From: Micromonospora purpureochromogenes | Lineage (GTDB): Bacteria > Actinomycetota > Actinomycetes > Mycobacteriales > Micromonosporaceae | DNA: 64,000 nt | Assembly (NCBI RefSeq): GCF_900091515.1 | Contig: NZ_LT607410.1 | Location: forward strand, 682,001-746,000 | Direction: 5' to 3' | Shown: positions 33,296-41,363 of the stretch, piece by piece | Layout: each line of letters opens with the position of its first letter | How positions within the stretch are numbered: position 1 is the stretch's first letter | Made by a program: the position numbers and the translations under genes | Notes under the pieces: generated by a model | Told to the model about the DNA's origin: nothing | Databases searched by the model: none | Seen by the model: only the letters and a program-made list of their open reading frames with translations

Positions 33296-33302
33296 CGGGT
33301 GC

Positions 33303-33734
33303 ATGCCTATCCGTACCGCTTCCGCACGTTGGCAGGGCAACCTCACCGAGGGTTCCGGAACCGTCCGCACCGGCAAGGGCGGACTCCAGGGGAACTACTC
33401 CTTCAAGTCGCGTTTCGAGGAGGGCGAGGGGACCAACCCCGAGGAGCTCATCGGCGCCGCGCACGCCGGCTGCTTCTCGATGGCGCTCTCCAAGCAGCTC
33501 GCCGACGCGGGTGCCACCGACTCGTCGGTGGACACCACTGCCAAGGTCCACTTCGACAAGACCGACGCGGGCATGTCCGTGACCCGGATCGACCTGGAGA
33601 CCGTCGGCCAGGTGCCGGGCATGGACGAGGCGCAGTTCACCAAGCTGGCCGAGGCCGCCAAGGAGAACTGCCCGATCTCGCGGCTGCTCTCCCCGGGCGC
33701 GCAGATCAGCCTCTCCGCCCGCCTGGCCTCCTGA
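33303..33734 (+). CDS. OsmC-family peroxiredoxin
   Basis: A 143-residue OsmC protein, which uses two cysteines to reduce organic hydroperoxides. The N-terminal ASARWQGNLTEGSGTVRTGKGGLQG and FKSRFEEGEGTNPEELIGAAHAGCFSMAL match OsmC; the catalytic cysteine is in HAGCFSMAL and the resolving one in AKENCPISRLLS. Length is as expected. A hairpin terminator follows the stop. Confidence 0.95.
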   Translation: MPIRTASARWQGNLTEGSGTVRTGKGGLQGNYSFKSRFEEGEGTNPEELIGAAHAGCFSMALSKQLADAGATDSSVDTTAKVHFDKTDAGMSVTRIDLETVGQVPGMDEAQFTKLAEAAKENCPISRLLSPGAQISLSARLAS

Positions 33735-33753
33735 CCCCGGCCGGTCGTACGCG

Positions 33754-33786
33754 ACGGAGAGGGTGCCGGACCGGCACCCTCTCCGT
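33754..33786. terminator. Hairpin terminator after the OsmC gene
   Basis: Perfect 16-bp arms, ACGGAGAGGGTGCCGG and its complement, meet at a single base, so the real loop is a few nucleotides larger. It starts 20 nt after the OsmC stop. Confidence 0.8.
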
Positions 33787-33842
33787 GGCTCCGCGCGAAT
33801 CTTGACGGAGCGGATGGCCCGGCGTCGGGGACAATGGACGGC

Positions 33843-34193
33843 GTGGCGGTCGAGATGAGCCGGGAACGCTTCGAGGAACTGGTCGGGGAGGCCCTCGACG
33901 AGGTGCCCGAGGAACTGCTCGGGCTGATGAGCAACGTGGTGATCCTGGTCGAGGACGACCCGCCGCCCGGCGAGGACCTGCTCGGCCTCTACGAGGGGCA
34001 CGCGCTCACCGACCGCGGATGGGACTACTCCGGTGTGCTGCCGGACCGGATCCTCATCTACCGCCGCCCGATCCTGCGCATCTGCGACAGCGAGGACGAC
34101 GTGGTCGACGAGGTGGCGGTGACCGTGGTCCACGAGATCGCCCACCACTTCGGCATCGACGACGACCGGTTGCACGCCCTGGGCTGGGGCTGA
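33843..34193 (+). CDS. Small metallopeptidase-fold protein (HEIAHHFG)
   Basis: A 116-residue member of the small zincin-like family (metallopeptidase family protein, formerly DUF1025). The zinc motif HEIAHHFGIDDDRLHALGWG is at the C-terminus, and the N-terminal half has FEELVGEALDEVPEELLGLMSNVVILVEDDPP. GTG at 33843 is preferred to ATG at 33834 because GACAAT, a plausible -10, overlaps that ATG and ends 7 nt before the GTG. Family members are too short for a known peptidase; activity is unproven. Confidence 0.9.
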   Translation: MAVEMSRERFEELVGEALDEVPEELLGLMSNVVILVEDDPPPGEDLLGLYEGHALTDRGWDYSGVLPDRILIYRRPILRICDSEDDVVDEVAVTVVHEIAHHFGIDDDRLHALGWG

Positions 34194-34286
34194 CCGCCCC
34201 GCTCGACGGCCCCGCTCGGCCGATGCGACCGGTTGCGCTGGTCACCTACCCTCCGGTGAGACACACCCCGAACCAGGAGGAAACCG

Positions 34287-35009
34287 ATGCGCAGCGCGCT
34301 GTTCTCCGCGGAGAACCTTGAGAAGGAGTCCGCCCAGCCCGGCATGCGGCTGCAGAACTCCAAGATGCTGAAGATCGAGCTGAACGGCGAGGCCATGGCC
34401 CGGGTCGGCTCGATGGTCGCCTACCAGGGGCAGGTGCAGTTCCAGGCGCTCGGCTCCGGTGGCATCGGCAAGTTCATCAAGCAGCGGCTGACCGGTGAGG
34501 GTGTGCCGCTGATGAAGCTCAGCGGCCAGGGTGACGTCTTCCTCGCCGAGCTGAGCAAGGACGTGCACATCATCGACCTGGAGCCGGGCGACGCCCTCTC
34601 CATCAACGGCTCCAGCGTGCTGGCCTTCGACTCGACCCTGTCGTACGACATCAAGATGGTCGGCGGCGCCGGCATGGCCTCGTCGTCCGGCCTGTTCAAC
34701 TGCGTCTTCAGCGGCCACGGCCGGATCGCCATCACCACCAAGGGCACCCCGGTGGTGCTCAACGTCGACGCCCCCACCTACGTCGACCCGCAGGCCGCCG
34801 TCTGCTGGTCGGCCAACCTCCAGACCGGCTACCACCGCGCCGAGCAGCTCGGCCTGGGCGCGCTGCTCGGCCGCAGCACCGGCGAGGCGTTCACGATGAG
34901 CTTCGCCGGTCAGGGCTTCGTGGTGGTGCAGCCCTCCGAGGAGCCGCCGGTCATGGGCAGCGGCACCCAGCAGCAGCAGGGTGGCCTGCTCGGCGGCCTG
35001 CTCAGCTGA
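34287..35009 (+). CDS. AIM24-family protein
   Basis: A 240-residue all-beta protein of the AIM24 family. Typical segments: MVAYQGQVQFQALGSGGIGKFIKQRLTGEGVPLMKLSGQGDVFLA, then VHIIDLEPGDALSINGSSVLAFDSTLSYDIKM and GLFNCVFSGHGRIAITTKGTPVVLNVDAPTYVDPQAAVCWS. The C-terminus is Gln/Gly-rich (GTQQQQGGLLGGLLS), as usual in the family. A strong ribosome binding site AGGAGGAAA precedes the ATG. Function is unknown in bacteria. Confidence 0.95.
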   Translation: MRSALFSAENLEKESAQPGMRLQNSKMLKIELNGEAMARVGSMVAYQGQVQFQALGSGGIGKFIKQRLTGEGVPLMKLSGQGDVFLAELSKDVHIIDLEPGDALSINGSSVLAFDSTLSYDIKMVGGAGMASSSGLFNCVFSGHGRIAITTKGTPVVLNVDAPTYVDPQAAVCWSANLQTGYHRAEQLGLGALLGRSTGEAFTMSFAGQGFVVVQPSEEPPVMGSGTQQQQGGLLGGLLS

Positions 35010-35015
35010 CCGGGT

Positions 35016-35046
35016 CGGCGGGGTGCCCGGTCCGGGTGCCCCGCCG
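35016..35046. terminator. Hairpin between convergent AIM24 and pheA
   Basis: CGGCGGGG (35016-35023) pairs with CCCCGCCG (35039-35046), with an internal GC-rich loop that can pair further. The position between two converging genes supports a bidirectional terminator. Confidence 0.6.
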
Positions 35047-35048
35047 GG

Positions 35049-36005
35049 TCAGCTCAGCTCGCCGGCCCGCAGCCGAGCCAGCCAGGCCGCCGCGTCGGTG
35101 TAGTCGGCGTCGGAGAGACCGGCGGGCGCCGGGACCGGCCGCTCGGCCGCCCCGTCGACCCAGCGGTGCCGGGGGTACGACCCGAGGAAGCGCACGTCGG
35201 CGCAGACCCGCCGCAGCCCCTGCAACGCCTCGCCCATCCGCACGTCGGCCACGTGCCCCGTGCAGTCGAGGAAGAAGACGTACCGGCCGAGCGCCTCGCC
35301 CGTCGGGCGGGACTCGATCCGGGTCAGGTTGACCCCGCGTACGGCCAGCTCCATCAGCACCGACAGCAGGGCGCCCACCCGGTCGTGGGCGATGTACACG
35401 GCGAGCGAGGTGACGTCGTCCCCGGTGGGGGGCGGCGGTGGGCCGGGGCGGGACACCAGCGCGAAGCGGGTCACCGCGTCGGGGTGATCGGCGATCTTGT
35501 CGGCGAGTACGGCCAGCCGGTGTCGAGTGGCCCCGATCGGGGCGCAGATCGCCGCGTCGTAGTCACCGGCGGCCGCGCCGGCCGCCGCCGCGCCGTTGGA
35601 GAGCACGTCGACCACCGTCGCGTCGGGCAGGTGGTCCCGCAGCCAGTTCCGGCACTGGGTGGAGGCCTGCGGATGGGCCGCCACGCTGCGCACCGCGCCG
35701 AGCGTGGTGCCGGGGCGGGCGCCGAGCACGAACTCGACCGGCAGGATCACCTCCCGGGTGATCACCACCGGGTCCCCCTCGGCCAGCTCGTCCAGGGTCA
35801 CCCCGACCGCGCCGCCGATCGAGTTCTCCAGCGGCACCAGGGCCGCGTCGGCGTCCCCCGCCCGTACGCTCTCCAGCGCTTCGCCGACGCTGCGCGCCGG
35901 GGTACGGCTGCCGTGCTCGGCGGCGGGCACGGTGCGCAGTGCCTGCTCGGCGAAGGTGCCCTCGGGTCCGAGGTAGACGTAGCGGGTCGGTGGTGTACCG
36001 GGCAT
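35049..36005 (-). CDS. pheA: Prephenate dehydratase
   Basis: A 318-residue enzyme that converts prephenate to phenylpyruvate in phenylalanine synthesis. The periplasmic-binding-like catalytic domain starts YVYLGPEGTFAEQAL and includes VPLENSIGGAVGVTLDEL, HPQASTQCRNWL and the catalytic VTRFALVSRP (TRF motif). The C-terminal ACT domain (about 195-280) has the Phe-binding ESRP motif in NLTRIESRPTGEALG and GRYVFFLDCTGH. The ATG at 36005 matches the family start; GTG at 36023 is further upstream. It lies 10 bp after the lipoprotein gene. Confidence 0.96.
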   Translation of the reverse strand: MPGTPPTRYVYLGPEGTFAEQALRTVPAAEHGSRTPARSVGEALESVRAGDADAALVPLENSIGGAVGVTLDELAEGDPVVITREVILPVEFVLGARPGTTLGAVRSVAAHPQASTQCRNWLRDHLPDATVVDVLSNGAAAAGAAAGDYDAAICAPIGATRHRLAVLADKIADHPDAVTRFALVSRPGPPPPPTGDDVTSLAVYIAHDRVGALLSVLMELAVRGVNLTRIESRPTGEALGRYVFFLDCTGHVADVRMGEALQGLRRVCADVRFLGSYPRHRWVDGAAERPVPAPAGLSDADYTDAAAWLARLRAGELS

Positions 36006-36015
36006 GTCGCCCAGC

Positions 36016-36558
36016 CTACGCACCGGGTACCGGCCCCGTGCCGGCGTCGCAGGCCAACGTCCGGATGCCGGGCGGCGCGACGGTCCGCACCTCGATCGAG
36101 CAGACGTCGGTCCCCGCGGTGACCAGGCGCAGCGCGGTGGACTCGGTACGGGTGACCACCTGGAGTTCCTCGTGCCCGGTCACGGCCAGCACGGTGTACT
36201 GCCAGTCGGCCGCGCAGAGCGGCCCCTGGGTGGCGCGTACCGACACCCCCCGGGGGAGCACCCGGCCGCGCAGCAGCCCCACCACCCGGTCGGCGGAGGG
36301 CCGGCCGGCGCAGGCGACGGCGACCAGGCCGGGCGTGGGACTGGGCGCTGGCGGGAGCGTCGGCGCGATGCCCAGCGGCGGGGTCACCGGCGGAGCGGCG
36401 GTCGGTGCCGCGGGGGTGACGAGCGCCGGCCGGGAGCTGGTGGCCGGCGCGGGGACGGCTTCCGGCGGGGCGCCGCAGGCGGCGAGCGGCACGACGGCGA
36501 CCAGTACGCCGGCGACGGCCAGCCGGCGGGGTGGGGTGGGGTGTGCGTCAGGCGGCAC
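36016..36558 (-). CDS. Secreted lipoprotein, unknown function
   Basis: A 180-residue lipoprotein. The signal peptide is RRLAVAGVLVAVVPLAACG with the lipobox LAAC. A long Pro/Ala/Thr linker (about 30-75) leads to a small domain with cysteines at VACAGRPSADRVVG, GPLCAADW, TDVCSIEV and LACDAGT, probably two disulfides. Conserved look of RPSADRVVGLLRGRVLPRGVSVR...AADWQYTVL is common in uncharacterised actinobacterial lipoproteins. The GTG at 36558 has AGGAC upstream. Confidence 0.82.
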   Translation of the reverse strand: MPPDAHPTPPRRLAVAGVLVAVVPLAACGAPPEAVPAPATSSRPALVTPAAPTAAPPVTPPLGIAPTLPPAPSPTPGLVAVACAGRPSADRVVGLLRGRVLPRGVSVRATQGPLCAADWQYTVLAVTGHEELQVVTRTESTALRLVTAGTDVCSIEVRTVAPPGIRTLACDAGTGPVPGA

Positions 36559-36657
36559 GGACCGGTCCTCGGGGGGATCGAGCCTCGGGTGGCATCGGGT
36601 CGTGACGGCCGGGGGTGGCCGAGCCCATCGTAGGAGGATCCGGCGGCGCGGTGAAGG

Positions 36658-37047
36658 TCAGCGCAGCACCCGGTGCCCGGCCCGTTCCAGCGCGCCGGTC
36701 GCCTCGCCCAGGCGTACCGCCGGGACCAGCACGTGGTCGGTGTCGTAGGTGGAGAACGCGACCACGCTGACCCGGGCCTCGGCGAGCGGGTCGACCAGGG
36801 CGGCGAGGGTGCCGGTGACCGCGAGGCCGACCGGCCCGACCACGCGCAGGCACCGCCAGTCGGTCTCCACGTCCGCCTGCGCGGGTGCCCGACCGGCGGG
36901 GCAGATGACCGAGATCCCGTCGGCCGTCCAGCTGACCGTGACCACGTCCGCGACGCCCGGCTCGGCCCACAGGGCGGGGGGCAGGGAGGTGCCGGCGGCC
37001 AGCCGGCACACGGCGTACTCCCCCGGGAGCAGGGCGACATCGAGCAT
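36658..37047 (-). CDS. ACT-domain protein
   Basis: A 129-residue protein made of two ACT-like repeats: DVALLPGEYAVCRLAAGTSLPPALW to TVSWTADGISVICP, then WRCLRVVGPVGLAVTGTLAALVDPLAEARVSVVAFSTYDTDHVLVPAVRLGEATGAL. Such proteins bind amino acids. TAAGGT lies 6 nt before the ATG and no ribosome binding site is seen (leaderless). The gene lies upstream of pheA, which also has an ACT domain, but a functional link is only suggestive. Confidence 0.9.
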   Translation of the reverse strand: MLDVALLPGEYAVCRLAAGTSLPPALWAEPGVADVVTVSWTADGISVICPAGRAPAQADVETDWRCLRVVGPVGLAVTGTLAALVDPLAEARVSVVAFSTYDTDHVLVPAVRLGEATGALERAGHRVLR

Positions 37048-37122
37048 GAGGGCACCTTACGGCGTCGTGCCGGCCCGCCCCAGCATCGCGGCGTGCGGCG
37101 CCCGCCACACCTCGGATGCGGG

Positions 37123-37581
37123 TCAGATCTCGGAGAAGAAGGTGAGTGATCCGGCGACCGAGCCGTCGGTGAGCACCGGGGTGGAGATGGCGTCGACGGT
37201 GGCGTCGGGCGCGTCCTCGCCGGCGGGCTGGACCCGGAGCAGGCCCCGGGCCAGCCGGCCGGAGTGCAGGGCGAGCAGCGGCGGGATCTTGTCGGTCTCC
37301 TGCTCGGTCAGCTCGCCCCGGGCGGCGGTGAAGTCGAGCAGCCGCAGGCCGCCCTCCAGCAGCGGCAGGCCCACCACGTCCTCCGGTGCGCCCAGGCACA
37401 GCAGCTCGCAGCCGGCGGACGAGATCGCCACGACCCGGGTGTCCGCGTCGATCAGCAGGCAGGGCTCCTCGGCGTGGGAGACCATGGCCGACCACTGCCC
37501 GACGTTGTCGCACCCCGGCTCTGTCGGTATCCGCGACGCCGGCGCGAACACTTCGGAGAGCGAGAGTTCGACGTGGGCCAC
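37123..37581 (-). CDS. PAS-domain protein
   Basis: A 152-residue cytoplasmic protein with a single PAS fold: AEEPCLLIDADTRVVAISSAGCELLCLGAPEDVVGLPLLEGGLRLLDF, then RGLLRVQPAGEDAPDATVDAISTPVLTDGSVAGSLTFFSEI. No output domain follows, so it may be a stand-alone sensor or adaptor. The GTG at 37581 is chosen because AGGAGG lies 4 nt upstream. Confidence 0.85.
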   Translation of the reverse strand: MAHVELSLSEVFAPASRIPTEPGCDNVGQWSAMVSHAEEPCLLIDADTRVVAISSAGCELLCLGAPEDVVGLPLLEGGLRLLDFTAARGELTEQETDKIPPLLALHSGRLARGLLRVQPAGEDAPDATVDAISTPVLTDGSVAGSLTFFSEI

Positions 37582-37764
37582 CGAGCCTCCTATGTACACC
37601 GACGGTCTGTCCACGCTAGCCGGTCGCCGCGACGGTCGCTGTACCGCGCTGCTGTCACCGGCCGCCGGTGACGATCGGATGCCCGGAACGACCGGGCGGC
37701 CGGCGACGGCGCGGACCGTGGGTGACCTCGGTGAACACCGGGTCGCGTGGCGTCGTCGGTGACG

Positions 37765-38502
37765 TTACCGGCGGGCGGCCGGCTTGTCAGCGGCCGTTCG
37801 GCCCTCGTCGTACCACCGGTAGTCGGCGGCGGGACGGTACGTGCCGTTGAGCCACGTCTGTGGCTGCTGCGCGACCCGGGACAGCTTTTCGGCGGTGGCC
37901 GGGCTGATCCGGTTGCCCCCGGCGACGAGGAGCCGGTCCAGCTCCCGGTGGGTCGCCATCAGGCAGTCCTTGGGCAGGCCGTAGACGCTGATGACGCCGG
38001 AGCCGACGAAGGTCAGCACCGGCGTCACCGGGATCGGCAGCCCGACCGCGTCGGAGAGGGCCTTGCTCGCCCGCTTGGCGTCCCGCCGGGCCTCGGCCAC
38101 GTACGGCGGCCGCTTGCCGTTGATCTGGACGACGTCCCCGGCGACCAGCACCCGGGCGCGCCCGTGGTCGGCGATGCTCACCGCGAAGAGCCCGCTCGGG
38201 CCGATGGCGAGGAAACCGGCCCGGTCGTCCTGGCCGCGGTCGAGCAGCACGTCGGCGACGTCCGTACGCGGCCACTCGATGACGTGCCAGGCGGGCCCCA
38301 GGTGGTCGAGCTGACCGAGCGCGCGCGCCCCGGCGGCCTCCAGCCGGCGCGCGCCGCGCTCCGCCCGACGGCGGCGGGCCCACTCCAACGGGGTCGGGCG
38401 GGCCGGCTCCAGCGCCGACGGCGCCTCGGCCCGGGGGTGCGGCACCGCCACGGGCGGCAGGGCCCGGGTGGGTACGGCTCGACGAGCGGGAAAGACAGTC
38501 AT
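37765..38502 (-). CDS. Nuclease-related (NERD-like) protein with degenerate active site
   Basis: A 245-residue protein. After a Pro/Arg-rich N-terminus, [78 protein letters not shown] follows the NERD order, but the usual catalytic Asp and IDxK lysine are replaced (AGFLAIG, AVSI), so nuclease activity is doubtful. A C-terminal segment has [18 protein letters not shown]. The ATG at 38502 has GGAGGTCGCG upstream. Most likely a DNA-binding or inactive member of the family; moderately sure. Confidence 0.8.
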   Translation of the reverse strand: MTVFPARRAVPTRALPPVAVPHPRAEAPSALEPARPTPLEWARRRRAERGARRLEAAGARALGQLDHLGPAWHVIEWPRTDVADVLLDRGQDDRAGFLAIGPSGLFAVSIADHGRARVLVAGDVVQINGKRPPYVAEARRDAKRASKALSDAVGLPIPVTPVLTFVGSGVISVYGLPKDCLMATHRELDRLLVAGGNRISPATAEKLSRVAQQPQTWLNGTYRPAADYRWYDEGRTAADKPAARR

Positions 38503-38597
38503 CGCGACCTCCGGCAAAAGGTCCCTCGAAGTTATGTCCTCACTACCCTACGTTGCCATCCCCTGGGTACGGCAAGTTGGAGCGCCGGAATGAGTGC

Positions 38598-38618
38598 GGA
38601 TGAATGCCATATTCATCC
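38598..38618. promoter_or_regulatory. ARG-box-like palindrome upstream of arcA
   Basis: GGATGAAT, a 5-nt spacer and ATTCATCC form an exact inverted repeat centred about 57 bp before the arcA start. TGAAT and ATTCA are the half-sites of the ArgR box, but the classical spacer is 4, so the ArgR assignment is tentative. Confidence 0.5.
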
Positions 38619-38652
38619 ACACTTCTCTCCCGAACACCCTTCGCACCTGCCC

Positions 38653-38658
38653 TACGCT
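38653..38658 (+). promoter_or_regulatory. -10 hexamer of arcA (leaderless)
   Basis: TACGCT ends 6 nt before the GTG at 38665, giving a leaderless start. The ARG-box-like palindrome lies 34 bp upstream of it, in position to block RNA polymerase. Confidence 0.5.
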
Positions 38659-38664
38659 GCGAGG

Positions 38665-39876
38665 GTGACCCACTACGTGGACAGCGAGGTCGGTCGGCTC
38701 GGCACGGTGCTGCTGCACCGCCCCGGGCCCGAGCTGGCCCGGCTCACCCCTCGCAACAACGACTCGTTGCTCTTCGACGCTATCCCATGGGTGGGACGGG
38801 CGCAGGAGGAGCACGACGCCTTCGCGGCGGCGCTGCGCGAGCGCGGAGTGGAGGTGCTCTACCTCGCCACCCTGCTCGCCGAGACCCTGGCCGTCCCCGA
38901 CGCGCGCGCCGAGTTGACCGAGGTGGTGCTCCGCTCACCCCGGCTCGGCGACACGCTGCGCCGCCGCGTCGCCGAGCACCTCGCCTACCTCGATCCGGCG
39001 GCGCTGGCCGACGTGTTCATCGCCGGGCTCGCCCACGAGGAGGTGCGGATCAGCCCGGAACGCCCCGGCGGGCTGGTGTGGACGTTGATGGACCGGCACG
39101 ACTTCGTCATCGACCCGCTGCCCAACCTGCTCTTCACCCGCGACTCGTCACTGTGGATCGGGGACCGGGTCGGGGTCACCAGCCTCGCCATGCCGGCCCG
39201 GCGGCGGGAGTCCACCCTGACCGACGCGATCTACCGTCACCACCCGCGCTTCGTCGGCACCCAGGCCGTCTACCACCCGGAGCTGGAGCACCTGGAGGGC
39301 GGCGACGTGCTGCTGCTCGCCCCCGGCGTGCTCGCGGTCGGGGTGGGTGAGCGGACCACCCCGGCCGGCGCGGAGCGGCTGGCCCGGCAGGTCTTCGCCG
39401 CCGGGTTGGCGCACACCATCCTGGTGGTGCCGATCGCCCAGGACCGCGCCACCATGCACCTCGACACGGTCTGCACGATGGTCGACGCCGACGCGGTGCT
39501 GATGTACCCGAACATCGCCAGCAGTCTGTCGGCGTACACGGTGATCGCCGGGCCGGACGGCGAGCCGCGGGTGGACGGCCCGTCGCCGTTCCTGCGCGCC
39601 GCCGCCGACGCGATGGACCTCGACCAGCTCCGGGTGATCGACACGGGCCTGGACCCGGTCACCGCCGAACGCGAGCAGTGGGACGACGGCAACAACACCC
39701 TCGCCCTGGCGCCCCGGCTCTGCGTCGGCTACGAGCGCAACACCGAGACCAACGCCCAGCTCGAACGGGCCGGCATCGAGGTCATCCCGATCGCGGGTTC
39801 GGAGCTGGGCTCCGGCCGGGGCGGCCCGCGCTGCATGTCCTGCCCGCTGGTCCGCGAACCACTACGGCGGCCCTGA
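38665..39876 (+). CDS. arcA: Arginine deiminase
   Basis: A 403-residue arginine deiminase, which hydrolyses arginine to citrulline and ammonia. Family motifs: [57 protein letters not shown], the histidine-bearing [13 protein letters not shown], and the catalytic cysteine in [17 protein letters not shown] at the end. The GTG is placed by the family N-terminus; an upstream ATG near 38590 would put the regulatory palindrome inside the gene. No ornithine carbamoyltransferase or carbamate kinase follows, so the full arginine deiminase pathway is not clustered here. Confidence 0.95.
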   Translation: MTHYVDSEVGRLGTVLLHRPGPELARLTPRNNDSLLFDAIPWVGRAQEEHDAFAAALRERGVEVLYLATLLAETLAVPDARAELTEVVLRSPRLGDTLRRRVAEHLAYLDPAALADVFIAGLAHEEVRISPERPGGLVWTLMDRHDFVIDPLPNLLFTRDSSLWIGDRVGVTSLAMPARRRESTLTDAIYRHHPRFVGTQAVYHPELEHLEGGDVLLLAPGVLAVGVGERTTPAGAERLARQVFAAGLAHTILVVPIAQDRATMHLDTVCTMVDADAVLMYPNIASSLSAYTVIAGPDGEPRVDGPSPFLRAAADAMDLDQLRVIDTGLDPVTAEREQWDDGNNTLALAPRLCVGYERNTETNAQLERAGIEVIPIAGSELGSGRGGPRCMSCPLVREPLRRP

Positions 39877-39878
39877 CC

Positions 39879-39912
39879 CCGCTTCCGGGCCGGTCACGCG
39901 GGCGGGAAGCGG
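39879..39912. terminator. Hairpin between convergent genes
   Basis: CCGCTTCC (39879-39886) and GGAAGCGG (39905-39912) form an 8-bp stem with an 18-nt loop between arcA and the DUF5926 gene. Weak but in the expected place. Confidence 0.45.
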
Positions 39913-39927
39913 CCGGTCGAGCGTGGG

Positions 39928-40812
39928 TCAGCGCAGGGTGAGCTGGCGGCCGAGCAGCCCCTGGCGGGCCCGCCGTCCGGCGGCGTCCAGCGGCTCCTTC
40001 TCCTCCAGCATCTCGGCGTACCGCTCGGCGAAGGCGCTCGCCGGCGCCTCCCAGTCGGCAGCCGGGACGTCCTCGGGCAGGTCCCAGACCGGCACCAGCC
40101 GGCCGTGCGCCCGGAACATGCCGGCGAACTTCGTGCCCTCGCCCAGGGTCAGGATGCCGGCGGCGGAGAGCCGGGACAACGCGTCCAGCGCGCTGTCCTC
40201 GTCCTCCGGCAGCACCCAGCGCACGTGCGCCTTCTCCGGCACCTGGCACCAGTAGGCGGCCCGGGCGGCGGCGAGCCGTACGGTCGGGTAGATGGCGGCG
40301 TTCGCCCGCTCCAGCGACGCCTGCACCGACGGGTCGTCGGCCGCGCCCGGGTCCAGCCAGAAGTCGAAACCGTCGTGCATGGTGATCTCCAGCGGGCCGT
40401 CCACCAGGACGTCCTGCAGCCGCGGCCCCGGACCCGGCAGCGGCGGCACGGTCACCTGGCCGCCCGGCTCGGTGCGCAGCGCGCAGAGCAGCGCCTCGGC
40501 CAGGTCGCGGGAGACGTCACCGGACTGCTGGTGCCGCTGCAACCCGATGAAGACCCGCCCGTCCGGCTTGGTCATCGCCGGGGCGGCCATCGGCAGCACG
40601 GTGGCGAGCGTGACCGGGCTGTCGCCGTACTCCTCGACCAGCTCCGGGGTGAGCCGCAGCGGCGCGGAGGCGGCCGGCACCAGCTCACGCAGGGCGATCC
40701 ACTCCGGCTCGTCCGCCAGCCCCTCGAAGGGACGGGGGACGAAGATGTCGCTGACCTTCTCCCGGCGGGGGGTCGCTTCGACGGCGCGCTGGTTCTTTCG
40801 ACGCTTGCTCAC
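39928..40812 (-). CDS. DUF5926 family protein
   Basis: A 294-residue protein of unknown function. It starts with a basic SKRRKNQRAVEATPRREKVSDIFVPRPFEGL and continues with EWIALRELVPAASAPL, VLPMAAPAMTKPDGRVFIGLQRHQQSGDVSRDLAEALL and the acidic EDEDSALDALSRL. The C-terminal KEPLDAAGRRARQGLLGRQLTLR is typical. The GTG start has TAGGCT 8 nt upstream and no ribosome binding site. Found widely in actinobacteria; no function known. Confidence 0.9.
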   Translation of the reverse strand: MSKRRKNQRAVEATPRREKVSDIFVPRPFEGLADEPEWIALRELVPAASAPLRLTPELVEEYGDSPVTLATVLPMAAPAMTKPDGRVFIGLQRHQQSGDVSRDLAEALLCALRTEPGGQVTVPPLPGPGPRLQDVLVDGPLEITMHDGFDFWLDPGAADDPSVQASLERANAAIYPTVRLAAARAAYWCQVPEKAHVRWVLPEDEDSALDALSRLSAAGILTLGEGTKFAGMFRAHGRLVPVWDLPEDVPAADWEAPASAFAERYAEMLEEKEPLDAAGRRARQGLLGRQLTLR

Positions 40813-40873
40813 GGCGAGACAGCCTAGAGGCCGGGCCGGGACGGTGTGGGGAGGACCCGCCCCCGGGGCCGGG

Positions 40874-41323
40874 TCAACCGGCGACGACCAGGTCCGGTCG
40901 GGCCGAGCCGGCCGGGTCGAACTCGGCCCAGACGCTCTGGCCCAGGCCGTCCCGCTCGACTCCCCAGCGGCTGGCCAGGCCGGCGACGATGTGCAGGCCA
41001 CGGCCGTCGGCGGCGTCCGGGCTGGCCGCCCGCATCCGCGGGCCGGCGGGCGCGCCACCGTCGGTCACCCGGATCGACACGGTCGGGCCGCCCGGCGTGG
41101 GGCGCAGCCGCCAGGCCACCCGGACCACCCCGCCGGGCAGCGGGTCGGCGTGCCGGACGGCGTTGCCCACCAGCTCGGCCAGGACCGCCACCAGGTCGGC
41201 CAGCAGGACCGGGGGTACGACCTCGGCGAGCTCGTCGGCGAGCCGGTGCCGGGCCAGGCGCGCTCCGGTGGCGTGGTGGGGAACCACCACGCACCACGAA
41301 CGTTCGACCGCGTGCGTCGACAC
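40874..41323 (-). CDS. HATPase-fold (RsbW-like) ATP-binding protein
   Basis: A 149-residue stand-alone GHKL ATPase domain like anti-sigma factor kinases. The N box is VLAELVGNAVRHADPLPGG, the G1 box VTDGGAPAGP and the G2 region DAADGRGLHIVAGLASRWG. Such proteins bind and phosphorylate anti-anti-sigma factors or act as independent kinases; no partner is adjacent. The GTG has AAGGAG 5 nt upstream. It lies just downstream of a sensor kinase gene on the same strand. Confidence 0.88.
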   Translation of the reverse strand: MSTHAVERSWCVVVPHHATGARLARHRLADELAEVVPPVLLADLVAVLAELVGNAVRHADPLPGGVVRVAWRLRPTPGGPTVSIRVTDGGAPAGPRMRAASPDAADGRGLHIVAGLASRWGVERDGLGQSVWAEFDPAGSARPDLVVAG

Positions 41324-41363
41324 CCTCGCTCCTTCTCGCCCCGTCCCCCGCTGCCCACGCAGG

